DNA of 64,000 nucleotides from Mesostigma viride (lineage: Eukaryota; Streptophyta; Mesostigmatophyceae; Mesostigmatales; Mesostigmataceae). The stretch spans positions 64,001 to 128,000 of the forward strand of contig RPFO01001941.1 of the NCBI GenBank assembly GCA_009746045.1. Direction: 5' to 3'. This document shows, one piece after another, positions 1 through 9,706 of this stretch. Numbering within the stretch: the stretch's first letter is position 1; each line of letters opens with the position of its first letter. The notes under the pieces were generated by a model, which had not been told where the DNA came from, searched no databases, and worked only from the letters and a program-made list of their open reading frames with translations. Made by a program: the position numbers and the translations under genes.

Positions 1-304
1 AAGCGCTCATAAAGGACGACTTCTTGGATTTCGCGGCCTTGGGCGGGACCTCGGCCATCGGGGTGGGGACGTCGTCCTGCGGCACCGGCGCCGCGGTCGG
101 GGTCACGGGCACAGGCTCCGACACCGTCGCGGACGCGGGCACGGGCACGGGCACGGGCACGGGCACGGGCGCGGGCGCGGGCGCGGGCGCGGGTACGGGC
201 TCCTCTGCCTCGGGCGCCGGCCTCTTTTTGGAGAGGCGGCTCGAGGGCTTGAACTTGGTTGGGACGGGGGCGGAGGAGGAGGAGGATTCCTGGGAGCTCG
301 ACAT
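1..304 (-). CDS. N-terminal part of an unknown Ser/Pro-Ala-Val-rich protein, cut by the window edge
   Basis: The minus strand has an ATG at 304 and stays open to the window edge, giving about 101 residues of a longer protein. It begins with a Ser-rich stretch (MSSSQESSSSSAP), a short basic patch, and then alternating Pro-Ala and Pro-Val dipeptides encoded by a hexamer-like repeat near 138-197. It ends in a Lys/Ser-rich segment. It is divergent from the VLTF3 gene, with a T-rich gap of 45 bases. The composition suggests a disordered, possibly virion-associated tail. I do not recognise a family, and the overlapping plus-strand frame is a mirror of the repeat. Confidence 0.5.
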   Translation of the reverse strand, partial: MSSSQESSSSSAPVPTKFKPSSRLSKKRPAPEAEEPVPAPAPAPAPVPVPVPVPVPASATVSEPVPVTPTAAPVPQDDVPTPMAEVPPKAAKSKKSSFMSA

Positions 305-349
305 TTTGTCTAGACAGGGGTGTTTTTTTTTTCTCACTAGAACGCGCGG

Positions 350-1462
350 ATGGAAGATCCGGTCGTCCGCCCTTCCGCGTCCCAGAAGACGACCGTGGAG
401 GCCAAGTTCAAGGAGTGCATGGACTACTTCGAGTCTCGCGGCGAGGCGATGTCGGAAAACTGCATCCAGTTCATGCTGGAGGTCGGCCCGATCTACCTGA
501 AGTACACGACGGCCGTGGAGACGGAACGGAGCAAGAAGAAGCGCAAGTATTCCAAGGACGAGATCGTCGCGATTCCCAACGGCGACGGATGGGTGACCGT
601 GAAGACGAAAGCCAAGGAGACCACGATGCCGATCAAAGAGGCGATCGAACGCGGGTACCGCATCGCGGAGGCCCCGAACGCGAGGAAGGAGGACAAGTCG
701 GCGCTGCGAGGGCGCATCTACGACGAGTTCATGGCGGCGCTGCGACGGATGCCCTTCATCCCGGAACACATCCTCGGACAGGAGCAGACTCTCGCGCACT
801 ACCAAATTTCGTACGGATTCTGTCCCGAGTGCAACGTCAACATGATCGAGGACGCGGCGAGGGCGGACCTGATGTGCACCAAGTGCGCCATGACCATGCC
901 GGCGACCAACGACGGGATCGAGGCCTGTCCCTACGGCACGTCTGTCAACACCGCCGACTACTGCTACAAGCGGATCAACCACTTGAACGAGTGCATCGCG
1001 CAATTCCACGCGCGCGAGAGGTCGACGATCCCCGACGACGTGGTCGCGGCCGTCGACAAGGAGTTCAAGAAGATGCGCGTGGTGAACCGCGAGAGCATCA
1101 CCCCCAAGAACGTGCGGAAGATCCTGCGCAAGCTCCGTATGCCGCGCTACTTCGAGCATTCCGTCCAGATCACGCACATCCTGAACGGCACCCCGCCGCC
1201 CACCATGACGCTCGAGCAGGAAGAGACACTGAGGAACATGTTTCGGTCGATTCAGAAACCTTTTGAGGACATTTGCCCGAAGAACAGGAAGAATTTTTTG
1301 AATTATTCGTATACGCTACACAAGATGTGTCAGTTACAGGGATACGACGAGTTCCTAGATCATTTTCCGCTCCTGAAGAGCAAGGAAAAGCTGTGGGGAC
1401 AGGACGTCATGTGGAAAGGGATCTGCGCCAAGTTGAATTGGCAGTTCATCCCGTCCACGTGA
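350..1462 (+). CDS. VLTF3: Poxvirus-type late transcription factor VLTF3-like protein
   Basis: The 370-residue protein resembles the viral late gene transcription factor 3 family, a Nucleocytoviricota hallmark needed for late gene transcription in the cytoplasm or viral factory. A zinc-ribbon-like pair of CxxC motifs (FCPECNVNM and LMCTKCAM) lies near residues 158-185. The conserved block with CYKRINHLNECIAQF follows near residue 205, and the family's C-terminal region continues to the end. The ATG at 350 sits just after a T-run and gives the usual family length. The gene is intact, in contrast to neighbouring PCNA, with which it converges two bases downstream. Overlapping long frames at 259-1266 are shadows. 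Confidence 0.93.
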   Translation: MEDPVVRPSASQKTTVEAKFKECMDYFESRGEAMSENCIQFMLEVGPIYLKYTTAVETERSKKKRKYSKDEIVAIPNGDGWVTVKTKAKETTMPIKEAIERGYRIAEAPNARKEDKSALRGRIYDEFMAALRRMPFIPEHILGQEQTLAHYQISYGFCPECNVNMIEDAARADLMCTKCAMTMPATNDGIEACPYGTSVNTADYCYKRINHLNECIAQFHARERSTIPDDVVAAVDKEFKKMRVVNRESITPKNVRKILRKLRMPRYFEHSVQITHILNGTPPPTMTLEQEETLRNMFRSIQKPFEDICPKNRKNFLNYSYTLHKMCQLQGYDEFLDHFPLLKSKEKLWGQDVMWKGICAKLNWQFIPST

Positions 1463-1464
1463 TC

Positions 1465-1747
1465 CTAGTCCTCCATCTCCTCCGCGGCGTCCTGGTTGTC
1501 CCCGCCTTCGCCTTCGACTTGAGGCGCGAGCACGAACATGAGCGTGCCCAGGTCGCCGATCTTGTACTTCACGATCATGGGATATTGAGGCATAATAAAG
1601 ATGTCCACGCTATTGCACAACCCGGCGGCCTTTGAAAACGTGCACAGGTAGCGCAGAGAGAAATGCTCGTCGACGTTCTCCTTCTCGCCGATGACCACCT
1701 TCATGTCCGGGTGTTCCTTCCCAATCTCCAAGGTGCAGTTGCCGATA
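1465..1747 (-). pseudogene. PCNA: PCNA sliding clamp, 3' (C-terminal) part, separated by a transposon
   Basis: The minus-strand frame encodes the C-terminal third of a PCNA clamp: the beta-strand-rich block with DEHFSLRYLCTFSKAAGL, the PMIVKYKIGDLGTLMFVLAP segment and an acidic tail. PCNA encircles DNA and tethers DNA polymerase during replication. The reading frame runs in PCNA sense up to 1747, where it meets the terminal inverted repeat of an inserted transposon. The N-terminal two thirds lie at 10503-11026. The frame across the two flanks is consistent once one copy of the 3-bp target duplication is discounted. Only the insertion breaks the gene; no other lesion is seen. Confidence 0.93.
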
Positions 1748-1778
1748 CCCTACCAGCCATTAAGAATGTACTCCAGCA
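1748..1778 (+). repeat. Left terminal inverted repeat of the PCNA transposon
   Basis: This 31-base terminus pairs with 10472-10502, with 29 identities in inverted orientation. It starts directly after the ATA target duplication inside the PCNA coding sequence. Confidence 0.9.
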
Positions 1779-1789
1779 AGCAAAATGTA

Positions 1790-2640
1790 CTTCGTACCGA
1801 AGTTTGTCTTTTTATGCTGAAAATTGTCATGCATGATGTTTGCAACCAAAATAGACCTCATACAAAGTTTGGTATCGATCGGACGTCATCTTGGTGACAT
1901 TTGCTAGCAACAAAGGTACATTTTTGTCATTTTTTGTTAAATTAAATAGTAATAAATAGGAAACAGTACTAAATCACGTCAAACCATCATGGATATTTGC
2001 AAGCAACCTAATTACCACTAGAATAGACCATGCACAAAGTTTGGGGTCAATCTGAACTCAAAATAGTGACGTTTGCTAGCATAAATACTGCATTTTTTGC
2101 CATTTTCAAGCATTTTGCTAAGTGTAAGCTACTAAACAATATCAAACTACGTCATAAAGCTATGAAATATTGGAAGCAACCTAAACACCACTAGATTAGA
2201 CCATGGGCCAAGTTTGGGCTCAGTCTGATGTCAAAATAGTGACGTTTGCTAGCATAAATGGTGCATTTTTTGCCATTTTCAAGCATTTTGCTCAGTGTAA
2301 GCTACTAAACAATATCAAACTATGTCAGAAAGCTATGAAATGTTGGAAGCAACCTAAACACCACTAGATTAGACCATGGGCCAAGTTTGGGCCCAGTTTG
2401 ATCTCAAAATAGTGACGTTTGCTAGCATAAATGGTGCAATTTTTGCCTTTTTCAAGCATTTTGGTAAGTATAGTTGCCTCAAACTATGTCAGAAAACTGT
2501 GAATTGTTGTAAATAACCTGTTTGCCACTACATTAGACCATCCTCAACTTGTAAGGTTAGGCATAGGTAAAGGTAGTGACATTTGCTAGCACTATATACA
2601 AGCATATTATGCCTCTTTTCGCATATACACATTAAAAATA
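1790..2640. repeat. Tandem array of about five 173-bp units
   Basis: The phrase TTTGCTAGCA recurs at 1900, 2072, 2245, 2418 and 2582, giving spacings of about 172, 173, 173 and 164 bases. Each unit also holds a 'CACTAGATTAGACCATGGGC'-type block and a 'TTTTGCCATTTTCAAGCATTTT'-like block. The two central units are the most alike and the outer ones are diverged. The array lies at the left end of the transposon and is AT-rich. It has no coding potential and is likely subterminal or satellite repeat of the element. Confidence 0.88.
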
Positions 2641-3249
2641 ACAAGACATCATCATATCATGGCCTTAATACAAGGTGTGCAAATGCAAATCACACCAGAT
2701 CGGATGACCAATGATGGGTGGCTGCATGCCAACACATCTACCAGGCTGCAGGGTGAGAGGCCACATCGCTACAAGACAGGAATCCTCGCAATTGCACAAC
2801 ACCGCTAGTACACTGTGCACATACCCCAAGAGGATTTGGCTACAAGCCATAAAAGTTTGGCCATGCTAACACATTCTTCATCCAAGCAAAATGCAGCCTC
2901 TCCAAACTCAACTCATTGATTTAAATTCAGCTAGGCCAGGCGTGCATGCTCTACTTGCCGACAACCATGAGTAAACTTGTCTACCACTTCATTCCATGCG
3001 CCGGTAGATGGCACCGTCTCATCTACCAGTCATCCCCGGCTCCCATTCCGCATCCTCCTCTCCCTCTCCCTCTCCCTCTTCCTCCTCCCCCTCCCCCTCC
3101 CATTCTCCCTCCCCCTCTCCCTCCCCTCTCCCTCCTCCTCCCCCTCCTCCTCCCCCTCTTTCTCCCCCTCTTTCTCTCCCTCTTCCTCCTCCTCCCCGCC
3201 TTCACTGTCACTGTGCACAGCAGGGACGGCATCGTCTATGTGGGTGCCA
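2641..3249. other. Transposon spacer with polypyrimidine tract; no gene seen
   Basis: From 2641 to about 3045 I see no supported gene. From about 3047 to 3200 the plus strand is almost pure C/T, a long CTCCCT-type polypyrimidine tract. Short ORFs here translate to Pro/Leu or Arg/Gly runs in several frames, as expected from low-complexity DNA. Confidence 0.6.
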
Positions 3250-4914
3250 TCACCTGCGTTCACGGTGCCAGCCTAGCTCCTGTGGAAAGAAGCGAGCGCG
3301 GCCAAATGCCTCGACTGGGTGTGGGCAGCCGCACACGAACTGCGTCACCTCCGCCAGGGCATGATAGTCCTCACACTGCCCATCAGCCCACATCGCCTTG
3401 ATGAGCAGGTGACCTCCCCTTTCCTGAACCTTAGTGACCCAGCCATGGAAGCGCTCCCTCTTCCTCGCTATCCCCGGAAACAGGGCACACAGGCGCATCC
3501 CGATAAGCGCACGTGCTCCATGCTCGGCAAAGTAGGCATTGCAGTCATCCTTTGCTGCTGCCCTGGCGGCGGTGGCAGTCTTGTAATGCTCAAAGTCAAT
3601 CTGCGGGTGCTCTTTCAACGCCGCCACCGTGGCAGCTGACAGTTTGCCGGTACTGATCAGCTCAGGCTGGTGCACCTCTGCCGTACCGCCCACTGTCCAG
3701 TGCTGCAGGTGTACATCAGAAATGGGGACCGTCATCCCTGCGCTGCCGCCACCTAATGTCACTCTAGAAAACTGGCCCGTCCACGACGGTGCGTAGTAAG
3801 GAGAGGCGACAATGCTGTCACGCTCCGTGCGATCGCCTTCCAGATCAAGGACCTTCACCAGCATGTGTGGTGCCCACGGCATTCCCTGCCCGCAGGTGAC
3901 GGCTGGCCGCTTAACAACGAGTAGGTCGCTGCGTCGTATGAGGCTTCCATTCACCTTGAAGGTGTGCCTGCCGGAAATCAGTGTGCGCAAAGCGGGCGTT
4001 GCCGTTGATGTGCTCCCTCGCGCAGCGGGCGCACATGCGCGGTTGATCTGCGCTTGAATCTCGCGGGCAGGGCAAGCGACGTGTGAGATTACTTGTTTTA
4101 TGGGCAGCCTCAGTGCTCGTGTTGCCCGCGCAACCGACTGGTCGCCTGCAGATCGCAGCGGTAAGGGTACCGCCTTGTTCGCTTGCAGTTCACGCTTCTC
4201 TTTGAGCTTTTGCTCCATGATGTCGAACAGATTCTCGTTGTTGGCACGCACATCCTCCACGGACTTTGGCACCTGCTCAATCCATCCGTCCAGCAACTGC
4301 TGCTTCTCAGCGGCGACGATGTCAGGAAAAAGGCTGTGAAGGCTAGCGCAGGTACATCTCCTGGCACCGCCCTCGTCCCATTCAAAAAGCGGCACTAGAC
4401 CAGGACTTCCTTTGGGGGCCTTGCCACGCTCTATGAGGAGGCACCCATAGACAGGATCTCCCTGCGGGGTGTACCCAATGGGCGTGACCCCGTCACAAGC
4501 CTCGCCATTAGGCCCTGTGGGCTGCCACTTGTTCACCGGTGCATTTACCAACGTCTCCGATGCGGCTAGGCGCCAGCGGACATACACGGTCATATCCGGG
4601 CCCCAAAACACTTCGAGATCGAACACCTTCGAAGAGCGGTGCCTCTCCCTCTCGGCTTCGGTTGCTGGCTCATCATCCAAGTCGGCGGTGGCGCCCGCGC
4701 CCGCACCCGCGCCGGCGCCTGCGCCCCCACCCCCGCCCGCGCCCGCGCGCGCGCCTTGGGTGGCGCCCGCGCCCGCACCCGCGCCGGCGCCTGCGCCCCG
4801 CCCCGCCCCGCCCGGGCCCGCGCCCGCGCCCGCGTCTTGGGTGGCGCCCGCGCCCGCACCCGCACCCGCGCCTTCTCCCCCGCCCCCGCCCCGCCCGCGC
4901 CCCGCCCGCGCCAT
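3250..4914 (-). CDS. Transposon-carried protein of unknown function with a Tudor/SH3-like C-terminal region
   Basis: This is the only long convincing ORF in the transposon (554 residues). The first 75 residues are an Ala-Gly repeat written by GCGCCC-type DNA (4678-4910) and may be a translated satellite. The remainder is complex sequence. It has a possible coiled segment around residues 210-245 (IMEQKLKEKRELQ), and near the C-terminus a FPGIARKRERFHGWVTKV...ALAEVTQFV block that by eye resembles a Tudor/SH3-like barrel. I see no transposase catalytic triad. A start inside the ORF, after the repeat, is possible. It could be an accessory or gag-like protein of the element, or a captured host exon. 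Confidence 0.55.
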   Translation of the reverse strand: MARAGRGRGGGGGEGAGAGAGAGATQDAGAGAGPGGAGRGAGAGAGAGAGATQGARAGAGGGGGAGAGAGAGAGATADLDDEPATEAERERHRSSKVFDLEVFWGPDMTVYVRWRLAASETLVNAPVNKWQPTGPNGEACDGVTPIGYTPQGDPVYGCLLIERGKAPKGSPGLVPLFEWDEGGARRCTCASLHSLFPDIVAAEKQQLLDGWIEQVPKSVEDVRANNENLFDIMEQKLKEKRELQANKAVPLPLRSAGDQSVARATRALRLPIKQVISHVACPAREIQAQINRACAPAARGSTSTATPALRTLISGRHTFKVNGSLIRRSDLLVVKRPAVTCGQGMPWAPHMLVKVLDLEGDRTERDSIVASPYYAPSWTGQFSRVTLGGGSAGMTVPISDVHLQHWTVGGTAEVHQPELISTGKLSAATVAALKEHPQIDFEHYKTATAARAAAKDDCNAYFAEHGARALIGMRLCALFPGIARKRERFHGWVTKVQERGGHLLIKAMWADGQCEDYHALAEVTQFVCGCPHPVEAFGRARFFPQELGWHRERR

Positions 4915-5439
4915 GGGTGTGGCCCGCGGCTGGCTTCTTCGGAAATGCGTCCATCGATTTCACCCACCGGCCGTCAGCGGTGGATGCACCCTTTCGGCCA
5001 CGTTGTGACATCAAGCGCGGCGTCCCCAATAGAACAGTCATGCAATATGAATAATCATTAGTATCAACGATGCGTTCATGCAGGCGTGAACTGTGAAATA
5101 CAACAAGCATGCAACAACGACTCCAGCACACTTAGTAAATACTGCTCATAATATCTGTGGCACATGCAACATGGTTAAAACACACATGGATGACCTGTAT
5201 GGCTGCACATGAACTGTCCACCTAGAGAAGACTAGAAATTCAGCATGATATCAAGAGCCATCCACACAAATATATGTCTTACCGCAGCTTAGGGCTTCTT
5301 CGGGTTGAGTTGGCGAATCGAGCTTGTTGAGCCCTGCTCGAAGTAATGCTCAAATGCGATGCCCAGGCCCGCCAGCACATCATCAAATGTGATTAGTTTC
5401 ACAGGTGGTCCGAAGAGTTCCAAACGTGGTTGCTAATTT
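4915..5439. other. Transposon interior without recognised gene
   Basis: AT-balanced sequence with no ORF I can support and no obvious repeats. It may be intronic or spacer DNA of the element. Confidence 0.5.
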
Positions 5440-5946
5440 TCAGGCAGTGCCTGAAGGCCGCCTCGAAAGTGAAACGCGAAAGTGAAAAGGGGTCACAAAC
5501 CCTATGTTCATATCCTTGACTCCCCCGTCGAGAACGAACCGAAAACCAGCGCCATGAACGAACTTGTGACGAGTAGATGACGACATCGTGGTTATGGCGT
5601 CGTACCCCCCCTGGTGCAGCTGCTGCTTTATCGCCGCCTTCCTGTCCTCTTGCTTCCGCCCGGGCGAAAACCAGGCGCTTCGCAATGCCTGGAGATGTGA
5701 TATTCTAATGGGCTTCATGCACTCGTGGCCGCACTTACAGTCGAACGTCTCGTCGGTCACTAGGCTGCCGGCATGGGTGCTGCCGCTTAGCACTATGGCT
5801 GCGAACTTGCGCTTCCCATGGTGTCCCATCACCATGATAGCGAAAGCCAGGAAGCAGATAGCCACGATTATGTCCCAGCAAAGCCATAGCACACCTTCCG
5901 TTTCGACCGCCATGTCGGCCACTAGTCCGGATAGCTCAATGTGCAC
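5440..5946 (-). CDS. Small hypothetical protein starting inside the palindrome
   Basis: A 168-residue frame with an N-terminal hydrophobic stretch (VLWLCWDIIVAICFLAFAIMV, residues about 19-39) that could be a membrane anchor. A Cys-containing block (DCKCGHECMK) and a basic region follow. Its first 25 codons lie in the left arm of the large palindrome, so the same start and N-terminus appear again on the opposite strand at 6414, where the similarity stops after about 25 residues. This pattern suggests that inverted duplication copied the 5' end of a gene. No family is recognised and it may not be expressed. Confidence 0.35.
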   Translation of the reverse strand: MHIELSGLVADMAVETEGVLWLCWDIIVAICFLAFAIMVMGHHGKRKFAAIVLSGSTHAGSLVTDETFDCKCGHECMKPIRISHLQALRSAWFSPGRKQEDRKAAIKQQLHQGGYDAITTMSSSTRHKFVHGAGFRFVLDGGVKDMNIGFVTPFHFRVSLSRRPSGTA

Positions 5947-6487
5947 CTGACCTTGACACTAATCGCACAAACAGCCACAATTTTGCAAGCAAGAAGACAT
6001 GGCTACCTCGGCATTTCATGAAATGTACTTCGTGAAATGCATTTCGTGAAATGTACTAAGGAACGTGATTGGCCGGCGTTCGCTCGCCAAATCTCGCAAA
6101 ATGTACTAAGGCACGTGATTGGTCCCGCAAAATGTACTAAGGAACGTGATTGGCCGGCGAAGATTCTGTAGGGAATTTTAATTGCAGCAAACAGAATCTT
6201 CGCCGGCCAATCACGTTCCTTAGTACATTTTGCGGGACCAATCACGTGCCTTAGTACATTTTGCGAGATTTGGCGAGCGAACGCCGGCCAATCACGTTCC
6301 TTAGTACATTTCACGAAATGCATTTCACGAAGTACATTTCATGAAATGCCGAGGTAGCCATGTCTTCTTGCTTGCAAAATTGTGGCTGTTTGTGCGATTA
6401 GTGTCAAGGTCAGGTGCACATTGAGCTATCCGGACTAGTGGCCGACATGGCGGTCGAAACGGAAGGTGTGCTATGGCTTTGCTGGGA
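5873..6487. repeat. Large near-perfect palindrome: 296-bp arms, 23-bp loop
   Basis: Positions 5873-6168 pair with 6192-6487 as reverse complements, around a 23-base loop at 6169-6191. Coordinates that sum to 12360 pair across the segments checked, so there is no net indel. Inside each arm, the motif AATGTACTAAGGAACGTGAT and its variants recur, including GGCACGTGATTGGTCCCGC. Such a structure would extrude or fold into a long hairpin and, if transcribed, give a double-stranded RNA. It may be a nested foldback element or a head-to-head duplication. Confidence 0.92.
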
Positions 6488-7100
6488 TGATTATCATCGT
6501 AGTACATCATATGTATTACAGTACATTTCACGAAGTACATTTCATGGAGGCAGAGGGAAAGTTCCTGTTCATGGTGAGTCGGGGTTAGCAATCACGGCAA
6601 TGTCGATACATGTACTTGCAGTATATACAAATGCCATAATGTCCTTAGATGCAGCATGAATGTCTATTGTTCGGATTTCTTTTATCACGATGCTTAGGAT
6701 GCCTTCCGACAGAAATCTGCTGCGCTACAGGTCGGGAATACCTGAACTTGATATGCGTGGCCAGTGGCCATGGCAGCCGGGGTCGGTAAGAATTAACTTC
6801 GATAGCCATGAATAATGCGGAAAGTGAACGTTGTCCACCCGCTGCACAGGGAAAATGGCTGCACAGGAACGGCCTGACGTGATACTGTCGCAAAGCAGTT
6901 CTCATAAGCCGACAATTACACATTCGACTTATGATCGATAATCGGCGCAGGCCTTCGACATTCAAGCGCGCATCGAAACGTCGTGAGGATTTCGGACATT
7001 TAGATGAAGTTGGATTGTTTTCGGCCCTCGTATTTGCCATGATCTTGGCCATCCAATCTTTTTGCTTCGTGCACAGTTTGCGTTTGCAGTTAAGCGTAGG
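6488..7100. other. Transposon interior without recognised gene
   Basis: No convincing gene. The minus-strand frame spanning 6645-7178 has an erratic composition, a Gln/Thr repeat written by hexamer DNA and no family features, so I treat it as chance. Confidence 0.5.
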
Positions 7101-7109
7101 TACATGACA

Positions 7110-7172
7110 AGCTTGCGTTTGCGTTTGCGTTTGCGTTTGCCTTTGCCTTTGCCTTTGCCTTTGCGTATACAT
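7110..7172. repeat. Hexamer repeat TTTGCG/TTTGCC
   Basis: About ten tandem hexamers (TTTGCG then TTTGCC). From 7173 to about 7690 the sequence is unique, T-rich, and ends in ATT/CTT triplet runs near 7600-7655. No gene is seen there. Confidence 0.85.
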
Positions 7173-7607
7173 TTGCATGTGCGCTTGCGTTGCCGTTTGC
7201 TTATGCGTCCCAATGTATGTCTGGCTTTGGGCAATTCTATTTCCTTGTCGTTGGGATATGAGTGGGTGCTGGCGGTGGTGTTACTGTCGGCAGGTAGAGT
7301 GGCAGTGGCTTCAACTTCTGTTGCTTTTTCATTGCATTTGCATTTTCATTGGGTCTCTGTAGTTAACAACTGCTTTAAATATCTTTGTTAATAGCCGGCT
7401 TCAGCTGTAATTTCGATTGCATGTTGCTTTTGAATTGCATTCGCACTGGGCACATGCAGTGGGCATTAGGCATTGGTAGTGCAATTACACATGCAGTCAC
7501 ACTTGCAATTGCAATGAAGTTGAAATTGAAGCTGCAGCTAAAATTTGCTACGTGCCTACTGGTACAGTCGCATGTGCAGTCAACTTTGTGCTTGTTTATT
7601 ATTATTA

Positions 7608-7871
<264 letters not shown>

Positions 7872-7977
7872 CTACTCTTGTTCCTTTTGTTTGCCTTTTC
7901 TTTTGTTTGGGAACTGTTCGTGCAGGGGGGTGGGATGAGGCCGCGAGTCTCTGGGCAGGGGCATTGACGTGGGTAGG

Positions 7978-9263
7978 TGTGTGTCTGGGCTAAGTCTGCA
8001 ATTGTCGCTGCTGTGCTGTACTTCTGGCTGTGGCTTACGGTGCATTTGTGGCTTGGAGTAGGGGTGAGGCTAGGGTGGGCGCAGGCGCGGGCGTGGGCGT
8101 GGGCGTGGGCGTGGCGTGGCGTGGGCGTGGGTGTGGGTGTGGGCGTGGGCGTGGGCGTGGGCGTGGGGTGGGCGTGGGCGTGGGCGTGGGCGTGGGCGTG
8201 GGCGTGGGCGTGGGTGTGGCGTGGGCGTGGGCGTGGGCGTGGGCGTGGGCGTGGGCGTGGGCGTGGGCGTGGGCGTGGGCGTGGGCGTGGGCGTGGGCGT
8301 GGCGTGGGAGTGGGCGTGGGCGTGGGCGTGGGCGTGGGCGTGGGCGTGGGCGTGGTGTGGGTGTGGGCGTGGGCGTGGGCGTGGGTGGGCGTGGGCGTGG
8401 GCGTGGGCGTGGGCGTGGGCGTGGGCGTGGGCGTGGGTGTGGGTGTGGCGTGGCGTGGGCGTGGGCGTGGGCGTGGGCGTGGGCGTGGGCGTGGGCGTGG
8501 GCGTGGGCGTGGGCGTGGGCGTGGGCGTGGGCGTGGGCGTGGGCGTGGGCGTGGGCGTGGGCGTGGGCGTGGGCGTGGGCGTGGGCGTGGGCGTGGGCGT
8601 GGGCGTGGGCGTGGGCGTGGCGTGCGCGTGGGCGTGGGCGTGGGCGTGGGAGTGGGCGTTGGAGTGGGCGTGGGCGTGGGCGTGAGCGTGGGCGTGGGCG
8701 TGGGCGTGGGCGTGGGCGTGGGCGTGGGCGTGGGCGTGGGCGTGGGCGTGGGCGTGGGCGTGGGCGTGGGCGTGGGCGTGGGCGTGGGCGTGGGCGTGGG
8801 CGTGGGTGGGTGTGGGCGGGGCGGGGCGGGGCGGGGGCGGGGCGGGGCGGGGGCGGGGGCGGGGCGGGGGCGGGGGCGGGGCGGGGGGGCGGGGGCGGGG
8901 GCGGGGGCGGGGCGGGGCGGGGGGGGGGGGGGGCGGGGCGGGGGCGGGGGCGGGGCGGGGCGGGGGCGGGGGCGGGGCGGGGCGGGGGCGGGGCGGGGGC
9001 GGGGGCGGGGCGGGGCGGGGCGTGGGCGTGGGCGTGGGCGTGGGCGTGGGCGTGGGCGTGGGCGTGGCGTGGGCGTGGGCGTGGGCGTGGGCGTGGGCGT
9101 GGGCGTGGGCGTGGGCGTGGGCGTGGGCGTGAGCGTGGGCGTGGGCGTTGGCGTGGGTAGGTGTGTGTCTCAGCTACGTCTGCTATTGTTGCAGCTGCGC
9201 TCTACTTCTGGCTGTGGCTTTGGGTATAATTGTGGCTTGGAGTAGGGGTGAGGCTAGGGTGGG
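7978..9263. repeat. Higher-order repeat: duplicated 100-bp unique segment around a 1.1-kb GTGGGC satellite
   Basis: A segment at 7978-8082 (with CTTCTGGCTGTGGCTT and GTGGCTTGGAGTAGGGGTGA) recurs, diverged, at about 9163-9263. Each copy is followed by GTGGGC hexamer satellite (about 8085-8810 then 9023-9150; and 9262-9442). Between 8815 and 9020 the satellite changes to GGGGC/GGGGGC runs. The arrangement looks like a tandem higher-order unit of roughly 1.18 kb. Very long ORFs over it translate to Gly-Arg, Val-Gly and Ala-Trp repeats in three frames and are not genes. Confidence 0.9.
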
Positions 9264-9706
9264 CGTGGGCGTGGGCGTGGGCGTGGGCGTGGGCGTGGGC
9301 GTGGGCGTGGGCGTGGGCGTGGGCGTGGGCGTGGGCGTGGGCGTGGGCGTGGCGTGGGCGTGGGCGTGGGCGTGGGCGTGGGCGTGGGCGTGGGCGTGGG
9401 CGCGGCGCGGGCGTGGGCGTGGGCGTGGGCGTGGGCGTGGGTGAGAATGGGCGGGTGCGGGGCAGGGGCATGGGCATGGGCGGGGCGGGGCGGGGGGGGC
9501 GGGGGCGGGGGCGGGGGCGGGGGCGGGGCGGGGGCGGGGGCGGGGGCGGGGCGGGGGCGGGGCGGGGGCGGGGGCGGGCGGGGGCGGGGGGCGGGGGCGG
9601 GGCGGGGGGGGCGGGGCGGGGCGGGGCGGGGCGGGGGCGGGCGGGGGCGGGGGCGGGGCGGGGGCGGGGCGGGGGCGGGGCGGGGGCGGGGGCGGGGCGG
9701 GGGGCA
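9262..9706. repeat. Second GTGGGC array followed by GGGGCGGGGC G-rich array
   Basis: The array from 9262 to about 9442 is GTGGGC hexamers with a CGGCGC interruption, then 9477-9706 is almost pure G/C with GGGGC pentamers and GGGGGC hexamers. It continues the higher-order pattern of the preceding repeat. Confidence 0.93.

Noticed and set aside
24-500. 158-codon plus-strand ORF at the window start
   Set aside because: It mirrors the Pro-Ala repeat of the minus-strand gene and has no start context.
259-1266. 335-codon ORF overlapping VLTF3
   Set aside because: Arg-rich shadow of the VLTF3 reading frame with no family features.
2665-2850. Small ORF in the AT-rich transposon arm
   Set aside because: Length expected by chance, Cys/Leu-rich, no context.
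6645-7178. 177-codon ORF with Gln/Thr repeat
   Set aside because: Starts in a hexamer repeat and has an erratic composition; no supporting evidence.
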